Positions 1 through 8,522 are shown, numbered from the stretch's first letter. The stretch: DNA of 14,299 bases from Planctomycetota bacterium (GCA_030740295.1 JASLXP010001165.1:1-14299), one strand, 5' to 3'. A program made the numbers and translations. Notes: generated by a model from the sequence alone, not told the origin.

Positions 1-201
1 CCCGCCTTGCCCGGTCTGACGAGCTACGCCCCCAGCTTCATCGACGTCCCTCTCACCGGCCCGAAAGGCGGCGACCCGTCTACGTGGCGTCTGGCAGTCG
101 ATCCACAGCAGGCGATCGAGGAGATCAACGAGGCCAACAACACCTACCCGCTGTCGCAAGGCGTGCCCCCGCCGGTGGAGAGCGCAAAGGGGAAACCATG
201 A
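1..201 (+). CDS. 3' end of a gene with a CARDB-like C-terminal domain (partial)
   Basis: The frame is open from the first base of the window to a TGA at 199-201, so this is the last 66 codons of a gene that begins upstream. The peptide has the signature of the last strands of a CARDB (cell-adhesion-related, Ig-like) domain: LPGL, then a beta-rich stretch, then W-R-L-A-V-D-P followed by IEEINEANNTYPL. This matches the family pattern in which an Asp-Pro turn precedes an E-x-N-E-x-N-N motif. CARDB domains are usually extracellular accessory modules for adhesion or binding. The main function of the protein cannot be known because its body lies outside the window. A short Pro/Lys-rich tail (VPPPVESAKGKP) follows the domain. 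Related but decayed sequence recurs at 1589-1705, 4632-4745 and 12014-12135. An internal TTG at 7-9 is not a convincing start. The domain call is by motif recognition, not by a profile search. Confidence 0.6.
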   Translation, partial: PALPGLTSYAPSFIDVPLTGPKGGDPSTWRLAVDPQQAIEEINEANNTYPLSQGVPPPVESAKGKP

Positions 202-582
202 TACCTGCAATTGCCGGAAGAAACATCGGCGCCTGAAGGAAAGGGCGTTCGGAGGCAGAACAGATGACAGATGATGATGTGGCCCCGGATCACTCCGCGC
301 GACGGCGAGGACACAACTGAAGTCAAAACAGAGGAGCAGCGGCTCTGGCTTTAGACGGACGATCTGTCCGGCTACGGGCAGTCGTGATGCCGAAGCGCGC
401 AATTGCCTACATGGATAACGTGCGTATTTACGATTTCTTTTCTTTTGAGTTCCCGCCGGTTAGATTGGACGGCTGCCGTTGCGGGAACCCGGAACATCCG
501 AGTCCTGCTCCCGGAGGAAGAAGCGTAGATTTTTGCAGCGGGCTACTGACTGTTGGTCTCAGGCTCATCAAAGGAGTTTTCC
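202..582. other. Intergenic region upstream of the oxidoreductase gene
   Basis: These 381 bases hold no convincing gene. Bases 214-260, just past the stop of the CARDB-like gene, resemble 12069-12125 (about 31 of 38 bases identical at 216-253 against 12071-12108), so they belong to the repeated gene tail described separately. Short open frames here do not look like proteins. A weak sigma70-like pair, TTGCCT at 403-408 and TATTTA at 425-430 with 16 bases between, could be a promoter for the downstream gene, but it is not convincing on its own. No terminator hairpin with a T-run was found after 201. Confidence 0.5.
571..576 (+). promoter_or_regulatory. Ribosome binding site for the Gfo/Idh/MocA gene
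   Basis: AAGGAG lies six bases before the ATG at 583. This is one of the two clear Shine-Dalgarno sites in the window, and it fixes the start at 583 rather than at the in-frame TTG at 553. From 583 the protein begins with the Rossmann beta strand expected of the family. Confidence 0.8.
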
Positions 583-1554
583 ATGTCAAAGATTGGAGTC
601 ATCGGAGTCGGCGGAATGGGTTCTGCTCACTGCAGTTCGCTGAACCAGGTCGAAGGAGCGGAATTCGTGGGCGTTTACGATCTAAGCGCAGAAGCCGCGG
701 CGCAGGCGGCAGAGAAGTTTGGAGTCAGGACCTTTGAGTCCGAAGCGGACCTGCTGAGCGAAGTCGACTGCGTCATCGTAGCTACGCCGGGCTTCTATCA
801 CACGGATCCGGTGGTGAGCGCGGCGAAAGCGGGAGTGCACGTGTTCGTCGAAAAGCCAATGGCCGACAACGTCGAAGACTGCGACAAGATGATCGAGGCG
901 GCTGACGATGGCGGCGCCATCATCCAGGTTGGGATGGTGCTGCGTTTCTACCCCGCGCACGAGCTTGGCATGAAAATGGTACAGGACGGCGTCATCGGCG
1001 ATCTCGTCTACATCGAAACGGATTACTCAGGCAGTTACCGTGCGCCCCGGGAGAGGCCGGAAAGCTGGTACGGCAAGATGGGCGGCCTCCTCGAAAACGG
1101 AATCCATAAGGTCGACCTTATCAACTGGTTCGGCGGCAAAGTGAAAACCGTCGCGGCCGAGGTGGGCAGCTTCTCCGGCCATGACGACTGGGAGGACTAC
1201 GTCACTGGATTGATTCGTTACGACACGGACGTGTTCGGCATCCTCCGCTGGGGCGGCTTCATGGGCGCCCGCGGCACGACCGATACGTTTCTTGATGGCT
1301 CGAAGGGTTCCCTTCGGATGTGCATTGGCTCGCAGACGGTCTTCAAAAAACTCCTTGGCGAAGATGAGTGGACGGAAATCGTTCCCGAAGATCAGAAACG
1401 CAACACCGTTGCCGCCGAATTGCAGCATTTCATCGACTGCATCGAAGAAGGAAAGAACCCCATCATCGACGGCCGGCAGGGCAGGGACTCCGTCGAGCTG
1501 GCGCATGCGATATATCAGTCAGCTAAGAATGGAGAAAAGATCAGGCTGGAATGA
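583..1554 (+). CDS. Gfo/Idh/MocA family NAD(P)-dependent oxidoreductase
   Basis: This 323-residue protein has the normal length and order of the Gfo/Idh/MocA family. The N-terminal Rossmann fold begins MSKIGVIGVGGMG, with the dinucleotide-binding GxGGxG at residues 8-13. The EKP motif at 90-92 supplies the conserved catalytic-region lysine (Lys91). The C-terminal alpha/beta domain carries GGLLENGIHKVD at 167-178. By analogy with inositol dehydrogenase (Asp-x3-His), Glu171 and His175 occupy the catalytic pair, so the usual Asp appears to be replaced by Glu. There is no signal peptide, so it should act in the cytoplasm. Family members oxidise or reduce sugars, inositols or sugar derivatives with NAD(P); the substrate cannot be assigned here. 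A good ribosome binding site at 571-576 supports the start. Relics of a CARDB-coding gene end lie on both sides of the gene. The family assignment is firm and the substrate unknown. Confidence 0.93.
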   Translation: MSKIGVIGVGGMGSAHCSSLNQVEGAEFVGVYDLSAEAAAQAAEKFGVRTFESEADLLSEVDCVIVATPGFYHTDPVVSAAKAGVHVFVEKPMADNVEDCDKMIEAADDGGAIIQVGMVLRFYPAHELGMKMVQDGVIGDLVYIETDYSGSYRAPRERPESWYGKMGGLLENGIHKVDLINWFGGKVKTVAAEVGSFSGHDDWEDYVTGLIRYDTDVFGILRWGGFMGARGTTDTFLDGSKGSLRMCIGSQTVFKKLLGEDEWTEIVPEDQKRNTVAAELQHFIDCIEEGKNPIIDGRQGRDSVELAHAIYQSAKNGEKIRLE

Positions 1555-2199
1555 AGGTAATGGGGCCACAGATTCATCCGTCATCTGCTCTAAATGGTGG
1601 ATCATGCGAAGGTCGATCCACGAAGCTGTCGAGGAGATCGACGAGGCCAACAGCGTGTACCTGCTGTCACAGGGCGTGCCCCGCCGGTGGGGAGCACAAC
1701 AAGGCATCCACTGGATCGGCCGTTCTGATCTCGTCATCGCCTACCTGGCTGACATGATCCCCAAATGAAAATGGTGCCGCCAGCGCTCATGGCATTGTGC
1801 TATAGCAACTGAAGAACATATCCAATCACCCTTTCCCTAACGCCATCCAGATCGAGATTCCTATCTGATTGTGGCAACGCCCCCAATCAGTCGGTCCAGG
1901 CTGGATCTGCGTGATCCGGTGTGCTCAGACCATCAAAGGCATATTCAAACCAGTCCGACTGGGCACAGGGGCAGAACGTCACCCAACTGACCAACCACAG
2001 ACCCTTGACCAGGTCGCGCATAGAAATATTCCTTCTCATGTCAATGGTTCTAAGGGGGAGAATCTGTGTCCACAATGTTCCCCGCCTCACGCAAAGCTTA
2101 CAGCGGAGATATGGCCTCGGATCTATTCTGATGGTCTCTTTGCAGGAGCCAAGGTGCGAAATTACACTCACACTTTGACCTTCCATCGTACATTCAACC
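1555..2199. other. Long intergenic region between oxidoreductase and DUF4091 genes
   Basis: The first part (about 1589-1705) contains a decayed CARDB-coding gene end, listed separately. In the frame read after it, a short open stretch ends with the codons for DLVIAYLADMIPK and a TGA at 1766-1768; whether this is part of the relic is unclear. From 1770 to 2199 I see no gene. A minus-strand frame across 1887-2309 is open, but it runs into the 5' end of the DUF4091 gene and has no recognisable family. No convincing promoter, hairpin terminator or structured RNA was identified. An in-frame TGA at 2176-2178 limits how far upstream the next gene can begin. Confidence 0.45.
1589..1705 (+). pseudogene. 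Frameshifted relic of a CARDB-coding gene end
   Basis: This segment is a second copy of the gene end at 1-201. Bases 1629-1682 match 116-169 at 46 of 54 positions without gaps. Just upstream, GTCGATCCAC occurs in both copies, and upstream of that SKWW corresponds to STWR. The copy is not intact: compared with 1-201 it is two bases short between the Asp-Pro codons and the IEEINEANN region, and one base short in the C-run near 1680, so no single frame reads through. The recognisable peptide is VEEIDEANSVYLLSQGVP. It starts about 35 bases after the stop of the oxidoreductase gene. Decay by indel with preserved coding similarity indicates a dead gene fragment rather than a functional short gene. 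Confidence 0.65.
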
Positions 2200-4629
2200 G
2201 TGCAGACAGGATACCGATCATTACTGAGTTGGGCACTGTTCCTGGTGTTACTTTTCCCGAGTATGCTGGCGGGCGAGGAAAGGAATCTCGCGCGGGGTCG
2301 GGCGCACACATACTCGCCGGAACCGAACTACCCGCTTACAACGGACGAAGGAGACAGCGTTCAGCTTACCGACGGACTGCGTGCCACGGGGGACTGTCTC
2401 TGGACGGACGCGAAGGCGGTGGGATGGTCGTATCCGAGAGGTCCGGTAACCGTCACGGTGGACCTCGAGTCTCGTCAGCCCATTTGTGGCGGAAGCCTCA
2501 GTACCGCTGGCGGAAGGGCTGGCGTGACTTTCCCGTTCGCGGTCTACATCCTGGTCAGTGATGACGGCAAGGACTTCTTCCCGGTCGGAGATCTGCTTTC
2601 GCGCTCAGCTCGGGACGGGCTGCCATCGCCCGTCGGGTACAGCGCGCATGTCTACCGAAGCCGCAGAATGTTTGCGCGGGGACGATATGTCCGGTTCGTC
2701 GTCGTCCCAAGCGGCCAGTTTTTCATGTGCGACGAGGTCGAGGTCTTTGCGGGCACAGAGAACCAGAAGGATGCGCCTCGTGGGAAGCCCGTAACAGACA
2801 TCCGAGAATGGAGCGCTTCAGAAAAGCTATCGGCGATCGTCAGAGGTCGGATTGCCTTGGATCTTATCGCCCTCAAGAAGCGAAAGGCTGATTCGAAGCG
2901 ATACGGTCACCTGTGGGATGAGTTGGACGCCATGCCGACGGTCCGTTCGGTCAATTGGCGGCGCGGTTTGCCGTACAACGACCTGCACCGCAGGGTCTGG
3001 TCGGCACACGGGGAAGTCGTTCGTAAGCGTTTCCCGTCGCCCCTATTTGCCTGGCTTACCGGTCAATGGGATCCGCTGGGTCCGCTCGACCTGCCGGAAA
3101 AGTCTGCGGGTCGAGTTGGCGTCGAGATCCATGCCCTGAATGGTGAGTACCGTTCTGGAGCCTTCAACATCACGAACCTGAGTGATGAGTCGCAGGAGAT
3201 CGAGATTCTCCCTTCTTTGGACGGTCTTTTGATAGAAATGCTGAAGCTCTCGGAGGTCATCTACGTGGAAGCGCAAGGCCGGACGGTAGTGGCCAATGGG
3301 TTGCCTGCGGCAGCATATACGAAGCACGGCTGGTCAATTCAGGTGCCGGCTGGGTCCACGAAGCAACTATGGCTGACGGCCCATCCGCTGAGTGTCCCGC
3401 CTCGTACTTACAACTGCGAGTTCGTGCTGCGATGCCGGAAGCTCGGTTGGTCAGAGAAGACGCCGGTCAAGCTTGTTGTGCATCCATTCCAGTTCCCCGA
3501 GAAGCCTGCGCTGGCCGCCACGACATGGGACTACTGCTATCCCCGGGGTTACATTCGCCACCCGGACACGTGGCGCAATGCGATTCAACAGATGCGAGAC
3601 CACTTCGTGACTGTTCCAACGTTTGGCCTGAACGCCGTCATCTGGCGGGGGGATGGACCTCGACCTTGGGTAGACGGGGAGGGCAGCATCAAAGCCCACA
3701 TTTTCTGGGGCCGTCTGGATGAGTGGATTCGTCACTGGCCCGACGCGCGATACTACATGCTTATACTGGAATGGCGTCAGGAGATGCCCGAAACCGGCCT
3801 GAAGTTGGGGAACCCAGTGCATGAGAAGGCCCTGGCCAAATACTTCCAGATGCTGCTTGCACGATTCGCCCGGCATGGCGTCTCAGCCGACAGAGTCATC
3901 ATCAGTCCGGTCGACGAGCCGTGGCAGAAGTCCAAATCCCAGGCCCAGGTCCGTTGGGCCACCTTGATCCGTAGGGCCTGTCCGGAGGTGTTGATTTTCT
4001 GTAATCCCACCTGGAAGGATCCTTCTGAGGCGCCTCCTGCTCTTTACGGAACCGCCGATGTCATCTGTCCCAATCTGCAGTTGTATTACGGACAGGGCGG
4101 AGGAAAGAAGTCTGCCGCCGGTTTCTACCAGAGCCTGCGCAGACAGGGCAAGAAACTTTGGACCTACCAGTGTTCAGGGCCTGTCAAGACACTCGATCCG
4201 TATTCGTACTTCCGATTGCAGGCATGGCACGCATTTCGTGAAGGGATGACCGGCATCGGCTATTGGGCGCTGGCGGACATGCGCCACGAGCCATTCGGGA
4301 CGATCGGCTCGTGGAACGACTTCAGTCTTCTGGGCACGAACTACTCGATCACCTACTGGGACGACAAGGGCGTGACGGACAGCAAGCAGTTGGCCGCGAT
4401 TCGGGAAGGGATTGAGGACTACGAATACCTGTTGATGCTCCGGAAGGCCATAAAAGGGAAGCCCGGCAAGAAGGCCGATGCAGCCCAGAAGGCCCTTGAC
4501 CGTATCGTGGATGAGATTGGCGGGGGCTATAGTGCAGGGGCGATCACCTGGCGAGGCCAGAGGGACCGGGGCGCTGCGGATCGGGCCCGGCTGCAGATTC
4601 TGAAGTATCTTGAAGAACTTACCAGGTAG
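2200..4629 (+). CDS. Secreted F5/8C-like and DUF4091 domain protein, probable glycoside hydrolase
   Basis: This 809-residue protein starts at GTG 2200. The only upstream in-frame boundary is a TGA at 2176-2178, and the GTG is followed directly by a signal peptide (residues 1-24, hydrophobic ALFLVLLF, cut near SMLAG/EE). Residues about 27-185 (NLARG..., ...YVRFVVVPSG, DEVEVF) look like a discoidin/F5/8C-type beta-sandwich that could bind sugar. A middle beta-rich segment precedes a TIM-barrel-like region from about 440. That region contains SPVDEPW (Asp572, Glu573), a D-E-P loop where an acid catalyst could sit. The end carries the DUF4091 hallmark REGIEDYEYLLML at 735-747. DUF4091 proteins are common beside glycan-degradation genes in Bacteroidota and PVC bacteria and are thought to be glycosidases; the substrate is unknown. 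No Shine-Dalgarno site is evident. It likely acts in the periplasm or outside the cell. Confidence 0.85.
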   Translation: MQTGYRSLLSWALFLVLLFPSMLAGEERNLARGRAHTYSPEPNYPLTTDEGDSVQLTDGLRATGDCLWTDAKAVGWSYPRGPVTVTVDLESRQPICGGSLSTAGGRAGVTFPFAVYILVSDDGKDFFPVGDLLSRSARDGLPSPVGYSAHVYRSRRMFARGRYVRFVVVPSGQFFMCDEVEVFAGTENQKDAPRGKPVTDIREWSASEKLSAIVRGRIALDLIALKKRKADSKRYGHLWDELDAMPTVRSVNWRRGLPYNDLHRRVWSAHGEVVRKRFPSPLFAWLTGQWDPLGPLDLPEKSAGRVGVEIHALNGEYRSGAFNITNLSDESQEIEILPSLDGLLIEMLKLSEVIYVEAQGRTVVANGLPAAAYTKHGWSIQVPAGSTKQLWLTAHPLSVPPRTYNCEFVLRCRKLGWSEKTPVKLVVHPFQFPEKPALAATTWDYCYPRGYIRHPDTWRNAIQQMRDHFVTVPTFGLNAVIWRGDGPRPWVDGEGSIKAHIFWGRLDEWIRHWPDARYYMLILEWRQEMPETGLKLGNPVHEKALAKYFQMLLARFARHGVSADRVIISPVDEPWQKSKSQAQVRWATLIRRACPEVLIFCNPTWKDPSEAPPALYGTADVICPNLQLYYGQGGGKKSAAGFYQSLRRQGKKLWTYQCSGPVKTLDPYSYFRLQAWHAFREGMTGIGYWALADMRHEPFGTIGSWNDFSLLGTNYSITYWDDKGVTDSKQLAAIREGIEDYEYLLMLRKAIKGKPGKKADAAQKALDRIVDEIGGGYSAGAITWRGQRDRGAADRARLQILKYLEELTR

Positions 4630-4966
4630 GGTTGGCATGTATCCACAACCTCGGCTGCGCATCGGCCTCCAACGTGCTCGTCCGGTTGATGTCCGGCGAT
4701 GACGTCCTCCCCGAAGCCACCGCGCCCGAGTTGCCCGGCCTGTGACCGCAGAACCTGACCCAGATGATATCGTTTCTGTTTTCCTCCCTGGTTACCTGAC
4801 AAACCCAGCTATGACAGTTTTCAGATCCAATGAGGCTGTTTAGATTCATTGATGTATTGTGAAATGAGTCTGGGGCCCGGCAGAATGGTAGCTCACATCA
4901 CTGAGGCACTGCACTCCGCTGCGCGAATCGTCCCGCAGCCGTCCGACCTCTACATTTGCAGCGAAG
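4630..4966. other. Intergenic region before the HEAT-repeat gene
   Basis: Apart from the CARDB relic at 4632-4745, this 337-base stretch shows no gene, RNA or clear promoter. The stretch from about 4840 to 4865 is AT-richer than its surroundings and would be a reasonable place for a promoter, but no good -35/-10 pair was found. No hairpin followed by T-residues marks the end of the upstream gene. Confidence 0.4.
4632..4745 (+). pseudogene. Relic of a CARDB domain (middle part)
   Basis: Immediately after the DUF4091 gene, in another frame, 4632-4742 reads LACIHNLGCASASNV, then LVRLMSGDD and a segment ending PELPGL, and stops at TGA 4743-4745. The IHNLGCASASNVLVRL part is the typical second-strand region of a CARDB domain (hN.G...a..v.v.l). 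The final PELPGL lines up with the PALPGL at the very start of the window (CCCGAGTTGCCCGGCCTG against CCCGCCTTGCCCGGTCTG). The two pieces therefore cover consecutive parts of one domain type. There is no start codon context and no intact domain, so this is a dead fragment. The bases after the stop may still hold faint similarity (PQNLT), but this is not dependable. Confidence 0.5.
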
Positions 4967-6685
4967 ATGCTTAACAAAACTTTGGTCACAGTCTTAGCTG
5001 TCTTAATTTTCGAATCGATACTTGTCTCTCGGGCTTCCATCATAGCTGCCGAAGATGGAGATATACGGGCACGTCTGCTCGAAGCGGCCGAGGGAACACG
5101 CGTCCTCTTTAGAGCAGCTCGGGCCTCAAAGCTCGGCAAATACGTGCAAGCACGATTGTCCGAAGATCGGAAGGCCTCCAATTCAACACGATTCCCCACA
5201 TATGGTGACGTCAGACGCTATGCAGGGCAACGACCATGGTCGCATCAATACTCAATTCGATTCATGCCTTGCCGAAGGCCAGTAGGAGAGGTCCCACAGT
5301 GGCCGGGATCCGCCGAAGCGTCAGAACTGCGCAAACTCCTTTCCGATGCCTCACCTGTCGTACGTGGGTTGTCAGCAGAATCCCTGGCTACATTGCAGTT
5401 GCCCGAGGATGTCCCGCGGATTGCGGCGTTGCTCGACGACCACGCAGAGTGCATCCATGCATTAGGCTGGAACATGATTTTGCTTGCGACCCCGATAGAC
5501 CCGAAAGAGCTTGGAGGGCATGGAGTCGACGCGATGGACATCGAAAGAAGTTGGTATCCTCGCCGGGTCAGCGGTTACGCCAAGGCAGCCTTGAAGCTGA
5601 TGACAGGTCGAGAACTCAATTCTGAGAATTTTCAGAAATGGTGGATTAGAAACAAGGGCGGCTATTCATGTGTCTGGTACTGGCGGGAACGCCTCCATCG
5701 CAATCTCGCTGCTGTTGCTACGGGACTGAACCGTCCCAAACCAACACCTGAGGTTACTCTGAATGGGTTAGAGAACTACTTTAGGCAGTGGAAGCTTCGG
5801 GTGGCGGAAGCAGAACACAAAATGGCAGCGGTACGGCAAGACGTTGCTGAGGAACTGGCAAAACAACCAGCAGAAGTCGAGATCAAAGTAAGACTGCTGG
5901 CTCTCAACGGGTATTCTACAAGTTTGGGAGTTGGCTTGGATGAACCACTCTTGGGGAGCTTCGATTGTGACCGATGGACTCCTGAGCAACTGCTCAGCCT
6001 GCTTGAGAGGAGGGTAGCATGGAAAGACGTGGACTGGGACATGAGAGCCTACAACACTGTGGTTGTTCAACTGGCTGGTCAGGCGGACAGATTCTTCAGC
6101 AGAGAGCACGTAGCCGCATTACGTAAAATCCAAAAATCGGAGACTCAGCTCTGGTGGGATGGGCAGGCGGCACTCAGTGTCGGCATCGCCAGACTCTTGC
6201 CCGTCGCCAGGAGCCGTGAACTTGACGATCCGGATTCCATGGACGGCGTCCTGCGTGCAGGAGTGAGGAGTCTTAAAAGTGTGTTCGCACGGGGGACAGT
6301 CGCCCGTGAATTGGTCCGTAGCGGATTACCAAGAAACTGGGAATTCCTGAAAGACCAGTTATTTGCCGAGGGTCCTCAGCATTCCATCCCAGATTTGCGC
6401 AGCTCGATAATCCAAGAACTTGGCAAACCGCCTCTCACCAAGCAGAAGCGAGTGTTGCTTGTTGATCTTGTTCTCGATAAACGATTTGAATCTTTGTGGA
6501 CAGAGCCACGGGGAGCAATGGGGGACGATCAACACAGGCTGAATGCGATGAGGGCTGTCAACGCCTATGGAGGGAAGGACACGCTTCCAAATAAATATGA
6601 TTTGCTTCTGGCTACCCCTGAGCAATCCGCGAAGTCGCTGATTGAGGTGAAGAATAAAATCAGAAATCGTCTTGTGAGACCATGA
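4967..6685 (+). CDS. Secreted HEAT-repeat protein of unknown function
   Basis: This 572-residue protein starts at ATG 4967; no strong ribosome binding site is present. Residues 1-28 form a signal peptide (LVTVLAVLIFESILV core, cut near SIIAA). Residues about 117-172 (SELRKLLSDASPVVRGLSAE..., then DVPRIAALLDDHAE) form HEAT-like paired helices, a fold usually used for protein binding. A Trp-rich patch at about 222-242 (FQKWWIRNKGG, WYWRERLH) resembles linkers seen after HEAT blocks in planctomycete proteins. Residues about 265-310 are charged and helical. The C-terminal half is helical with no catalytic motif I can recognise. It converges on the sulfatase gene, with 33 bases between the stop codons. 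Codon use looks less GC-rich than the hydrolase genes around it, which may reflect a different history. It could be a structural or partner protein for the surrounding enzymes, but this is inference. No enzyme family is claimed. Confidence 0.75.
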   Translation: MLNKTLVTVLAVLIFESILVSRASIIAAEDGDIRARLLEAAEGTRVLFRAARASKLGKYVQARLSEDRKASNSTRFPTYGDVRRYAGQRPWSHQYSIRFMPCRRPVGEVPQWPGSAEASELRKLLSDASPVVRGLSAESLATLQLPEDVPRIAALLDDHAECIHALGWNMILLATPIDPKELGGHGVDAMDIERSWYPRRVSGYAKAALKLMTGRELNSENFQKWWIRNKGGYSCVWYWRERLHRNLAAVATGLNRPKPTPEVTLNGLENYFRQWKLRVAEAEHKMAAVRQDVAEELAKQPAEVEIKVRLLALNGYSTSLGVGLDEPLLGSFDCDRWTPEQLLSLLERRVAWKDVDWDMRAYNTVVVQLAGQADRFFSREHVAALRKIQKSETQLWWDGQAALSVGIARLLPVARSRELDDPDSMDGVLRAGVRSLKSVFARGTVARELVRSGLPRNWEFLKDQLFAEGPQHSIPDLRSSIIQELGKPPLTKQKRVLLVDLVLDKRFESLWTEPRGAMGDDQHRLNAMRAVNAYGGKDTLPNKYDLLLATPEQSAKSLIEVKNKIRNRLVRP

Positions 6686-6718
6686 TAGTTTCGAGGTCTA
6701 TACCAAACTCAGGGTGCC

Positions 6719-8515
6719 TTACCGAATCTCCAACACAAGATTCTCGATGCTTCCCTTAAACTGTTCAATCCTGTAATTGCCGACGTTGTGGCTCTGGTCT
6801 TCGCCGGCGGAAAGGCCCATCTTGGGTTGGGGCTTCAGAGCCGGGCCCGTGGTGGTCAGGGTCTTGCCGTTGACGGTCAGCGAGCGGGTGCCGTCCTTGC
6901 CGAGTTTGGCTTCAACTTTTGCCGATTTGCCGGTCACGACTTCACTACATGCGAGTTCCTTGAGCTTCGACTCGACGCGAACGCCAAAGATGACTTTGCC
7001 CTCGCGCAGAAAGAGGGAATAGCCCACCAGCGTGCCGCCCTGTGCGACGATGACACCGTCCGCCGTTTCCGAGGTAATGGTGGCACTGATGATCAGATCT
7101 TTGCCGACAACATCCGGCGAACGCTCAAATGAAAATGAGTCGCCTTTCTTCAGCTCGATGCGGCCCTTCAGCTTCGGGCCAGCAGTGGCAGCCGTACCCG
7201 GTGGCGGCCGTAAGAGGGTGTCCTTGCGGTTCTTGATTTTCTCCGTCGCTTCCTTCAGCCGCTGCAAGACCTCGGGATATTTGTCGGCCAGGTTGGTGGT
7301 TTCGCCGATGTCCGCGTCCAGATCGAACAGTTCGTCGACCTTCTTGCGGTCCGCCTCGACCGCGTAGCCGTGGAAATGCGCGTTCGGCAACAGGTACTTC
7401 CACTTGCCCATACGGATTCCGGCGTTGTTGAAGAAAAAGCTCTCACGGCCTTTGTCGGTTTTGCCGAACAGCATGTCGGTCTGATCGATGCCGTCGATGA
7501 TGCGGTCGTCCGGCACCTTGAAACCGGCCAGGTTGGCGAAGGTCGGCATAAAATCGATGGTCGCCCACATCGTGTCGCTGACCTTGCCGGCCGGCACCTT
7601 ACCGGGCCAACGCACAATGCACGGCGCCCGGTAGCCGCCCTCACGACAGGAGCCCTTACCGTTGCGCAGGGGCCCGGATTCGCCCCAGAAGATCGAGTCC
7701 TTCGGGTGCCCCTTCTTTCTTTCGTAATACCGGGGCTGATTCCACGGCCCGTTGTCGGTGGTGTAGATGACCAGCGTGTTGTCGCGCAGCCCAAGTTCGT
7801 CGAGCTTGTCGAGCAGGCGGCCGGTCTCGAAGTCGAACTCCTCGACAACGTCGCCGTAAAGATCGCCCTTCGACTTGCCGCGAAACTTCGGAGAGGCGTC
7901 AATGATGGTGTGCATCATGGTATGCGCCAGATAGAGAACGAACGGCTTGCTCTTGTCACGTTTGTTCTCCAGGTAGTCGATCGACTTGTCGGTGTACATG
8001 CGTGTGAGGCCGCCCATATCGCTGGACTTGCCGGCGGGTTTGTTATTATCGTGGAACTTTACCGTGCCGCCGTCGTTCGCGCCCAGCGGGCCGAAGTAGT
8101 AGTCGAAGCCCTGGGCGATCGGCATGCGATCGAGGATCGGCTTTCGGTTGGAGACGTCCCACTTGCCAATGCAGGCGGTCTGATAACCGACCTTGCCGAT
8201 CAGCTCGGCCCAGGTGATCTCGTGGGCCGGCATGCTCCAGCCCTTGCTGAGCTGCGGATAGCGCCCTGTAAGCAACGCCGACCGCGACGGGCCGCATACA
8301 GTCTGCGAGTAAAACGAGGTGAAGCGTGTCCCCTCTTGTGCCAGCCGATCCATGCGCGGGGTCTTGTTTTTCGTATTCCCATAGCAGGCCAGATCCGCGT
8401 ATCCCTGGTCATCCGTGAAGATGATGAGGATGTTCGGACGCAGCGCGTCCGCTGCGAAGGAAGTAACCGCAAATGCGCCAGCACAAACAAACATCAGAAG
8501 GTTCTTGTTCATCAT
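6719..8515 (-). CDS. Secreted type I (formylglycine) sulfatase with C-terminal lectin-like domain
   Basis: This 598-residue protein runs from ATG 8515 to a TAA at 6719-6721. Residues 1-22 are a signal peptide (LLMFVCAGAFAVTSFA). The alkaline-phosphatase-like sulfatase fold starts RPNILIIFTDDQGYADL, where Asp35 and Asp36 bind the metal. The sulfatase signature is CGPSRSALLTGRYPQ at 74-88, with Cys74 the residue converted to formylglycine by a maturase not in this window. YTTDNGP supplies Asp254 and Asn255, the second metal-binding pair. After about residue 440, a beta-rich extension (LIISATITSETADGVIVAQGG, then SLTVNGKTL) looks like a laminin-G/concanavalin-like domain, often found at the end of PVC sulfatases and likely sugar-binding. 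It should hydrolyse a sulfate ester on a polysaccharide outside the cytoplasm; the sugar and position are unknown. The residue choice (Cys, not Ser) shows an aerobic- or anaerobic-type maturase is needed. Confidence 0.95.
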   Translation of the reverse strand: MMNKNLLMFVCAGAFAVTSFAADALRPNILIIFTDDQGYADLACYGNTKNKTPRMDRLAQEGTRFTSFYSQTVCGPSRSALLTGRYPQLSKGWSMPAHEITWAELIGKVGYQTACIGKWDVSNRKPILDRMPIAQGFDYYFGPLGANDGGTVKFHDNNKPAGKSSDMGGLTRMYTDKSIDYLENKRDKSKPFVLYLAHTMMHTIIDASPKFRGKSKGDLYGDVVEEFDFETGRLLDKLDELGLRDNTLVIYTTDNGPWNQPRYYERKKGHPKDSIFWGESGPLRNGKGSCREGGYRAPCIVRWPGKVPAGKVSDTMWATIDFMPTFANLAGFKVPDDRIIDGIDQTDMLFGKTDKGRESFFFNNAGIRMGKWKYLLPNAHFHGYAVEADRKKVDELFDLDADIGETTNLADKYPEVLQRLKEATEKIKNRKDTLLRPPPGTAATAGPKLKGRIELKKGDSFSFERSPDVVGKDLIISATITSETADGVIVAQGGTLVGYSLFLREGKVIFGVRVESKLKELACSEVVTGKSAKVEAKLGKDGTRSLTVNGKTLTTTGPALKPQPKMGLSAGEDQSHNVGNYRIEQFKGSIENLVLEIR

Positions 8516-8522
8516 GTTTTCA

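Noticed and set aside
354..373. A short inverted repeat, CGGAC then GTCCG around GATCT
   Set aside because: A five-base stem with no T-run and no operator context is expected by chance.
1292..1768. A 158-codon frame running from inside the oxidoreductase gene through the CARDB relic
   Set aside because: The first part is a shadow of the oxidoreductase gene. Only its end coincides with real similarity, which is better described as a frameshifted relic.
1887..2309. A 140-codon minus-strand frame in the intergenic region
   Set aside because: The peptide has no family resemblance that I can defend and overlaps the start of the DUF4091 gene, so it was not called as a gene.
1869..2561. A 230-codon plus-strand frame overlapping the DUF4091 gene start
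   Set aside because: It overlaps the signal peptide and F5/8C-like coding region in another frame and its product resembles no family.
6686..6718. Possible bidirectional terminator between the convergent HEAT-repeat and sulfatase genes
   Set aside because: The 33 bases show no stem-loop with a T-run on either strand.
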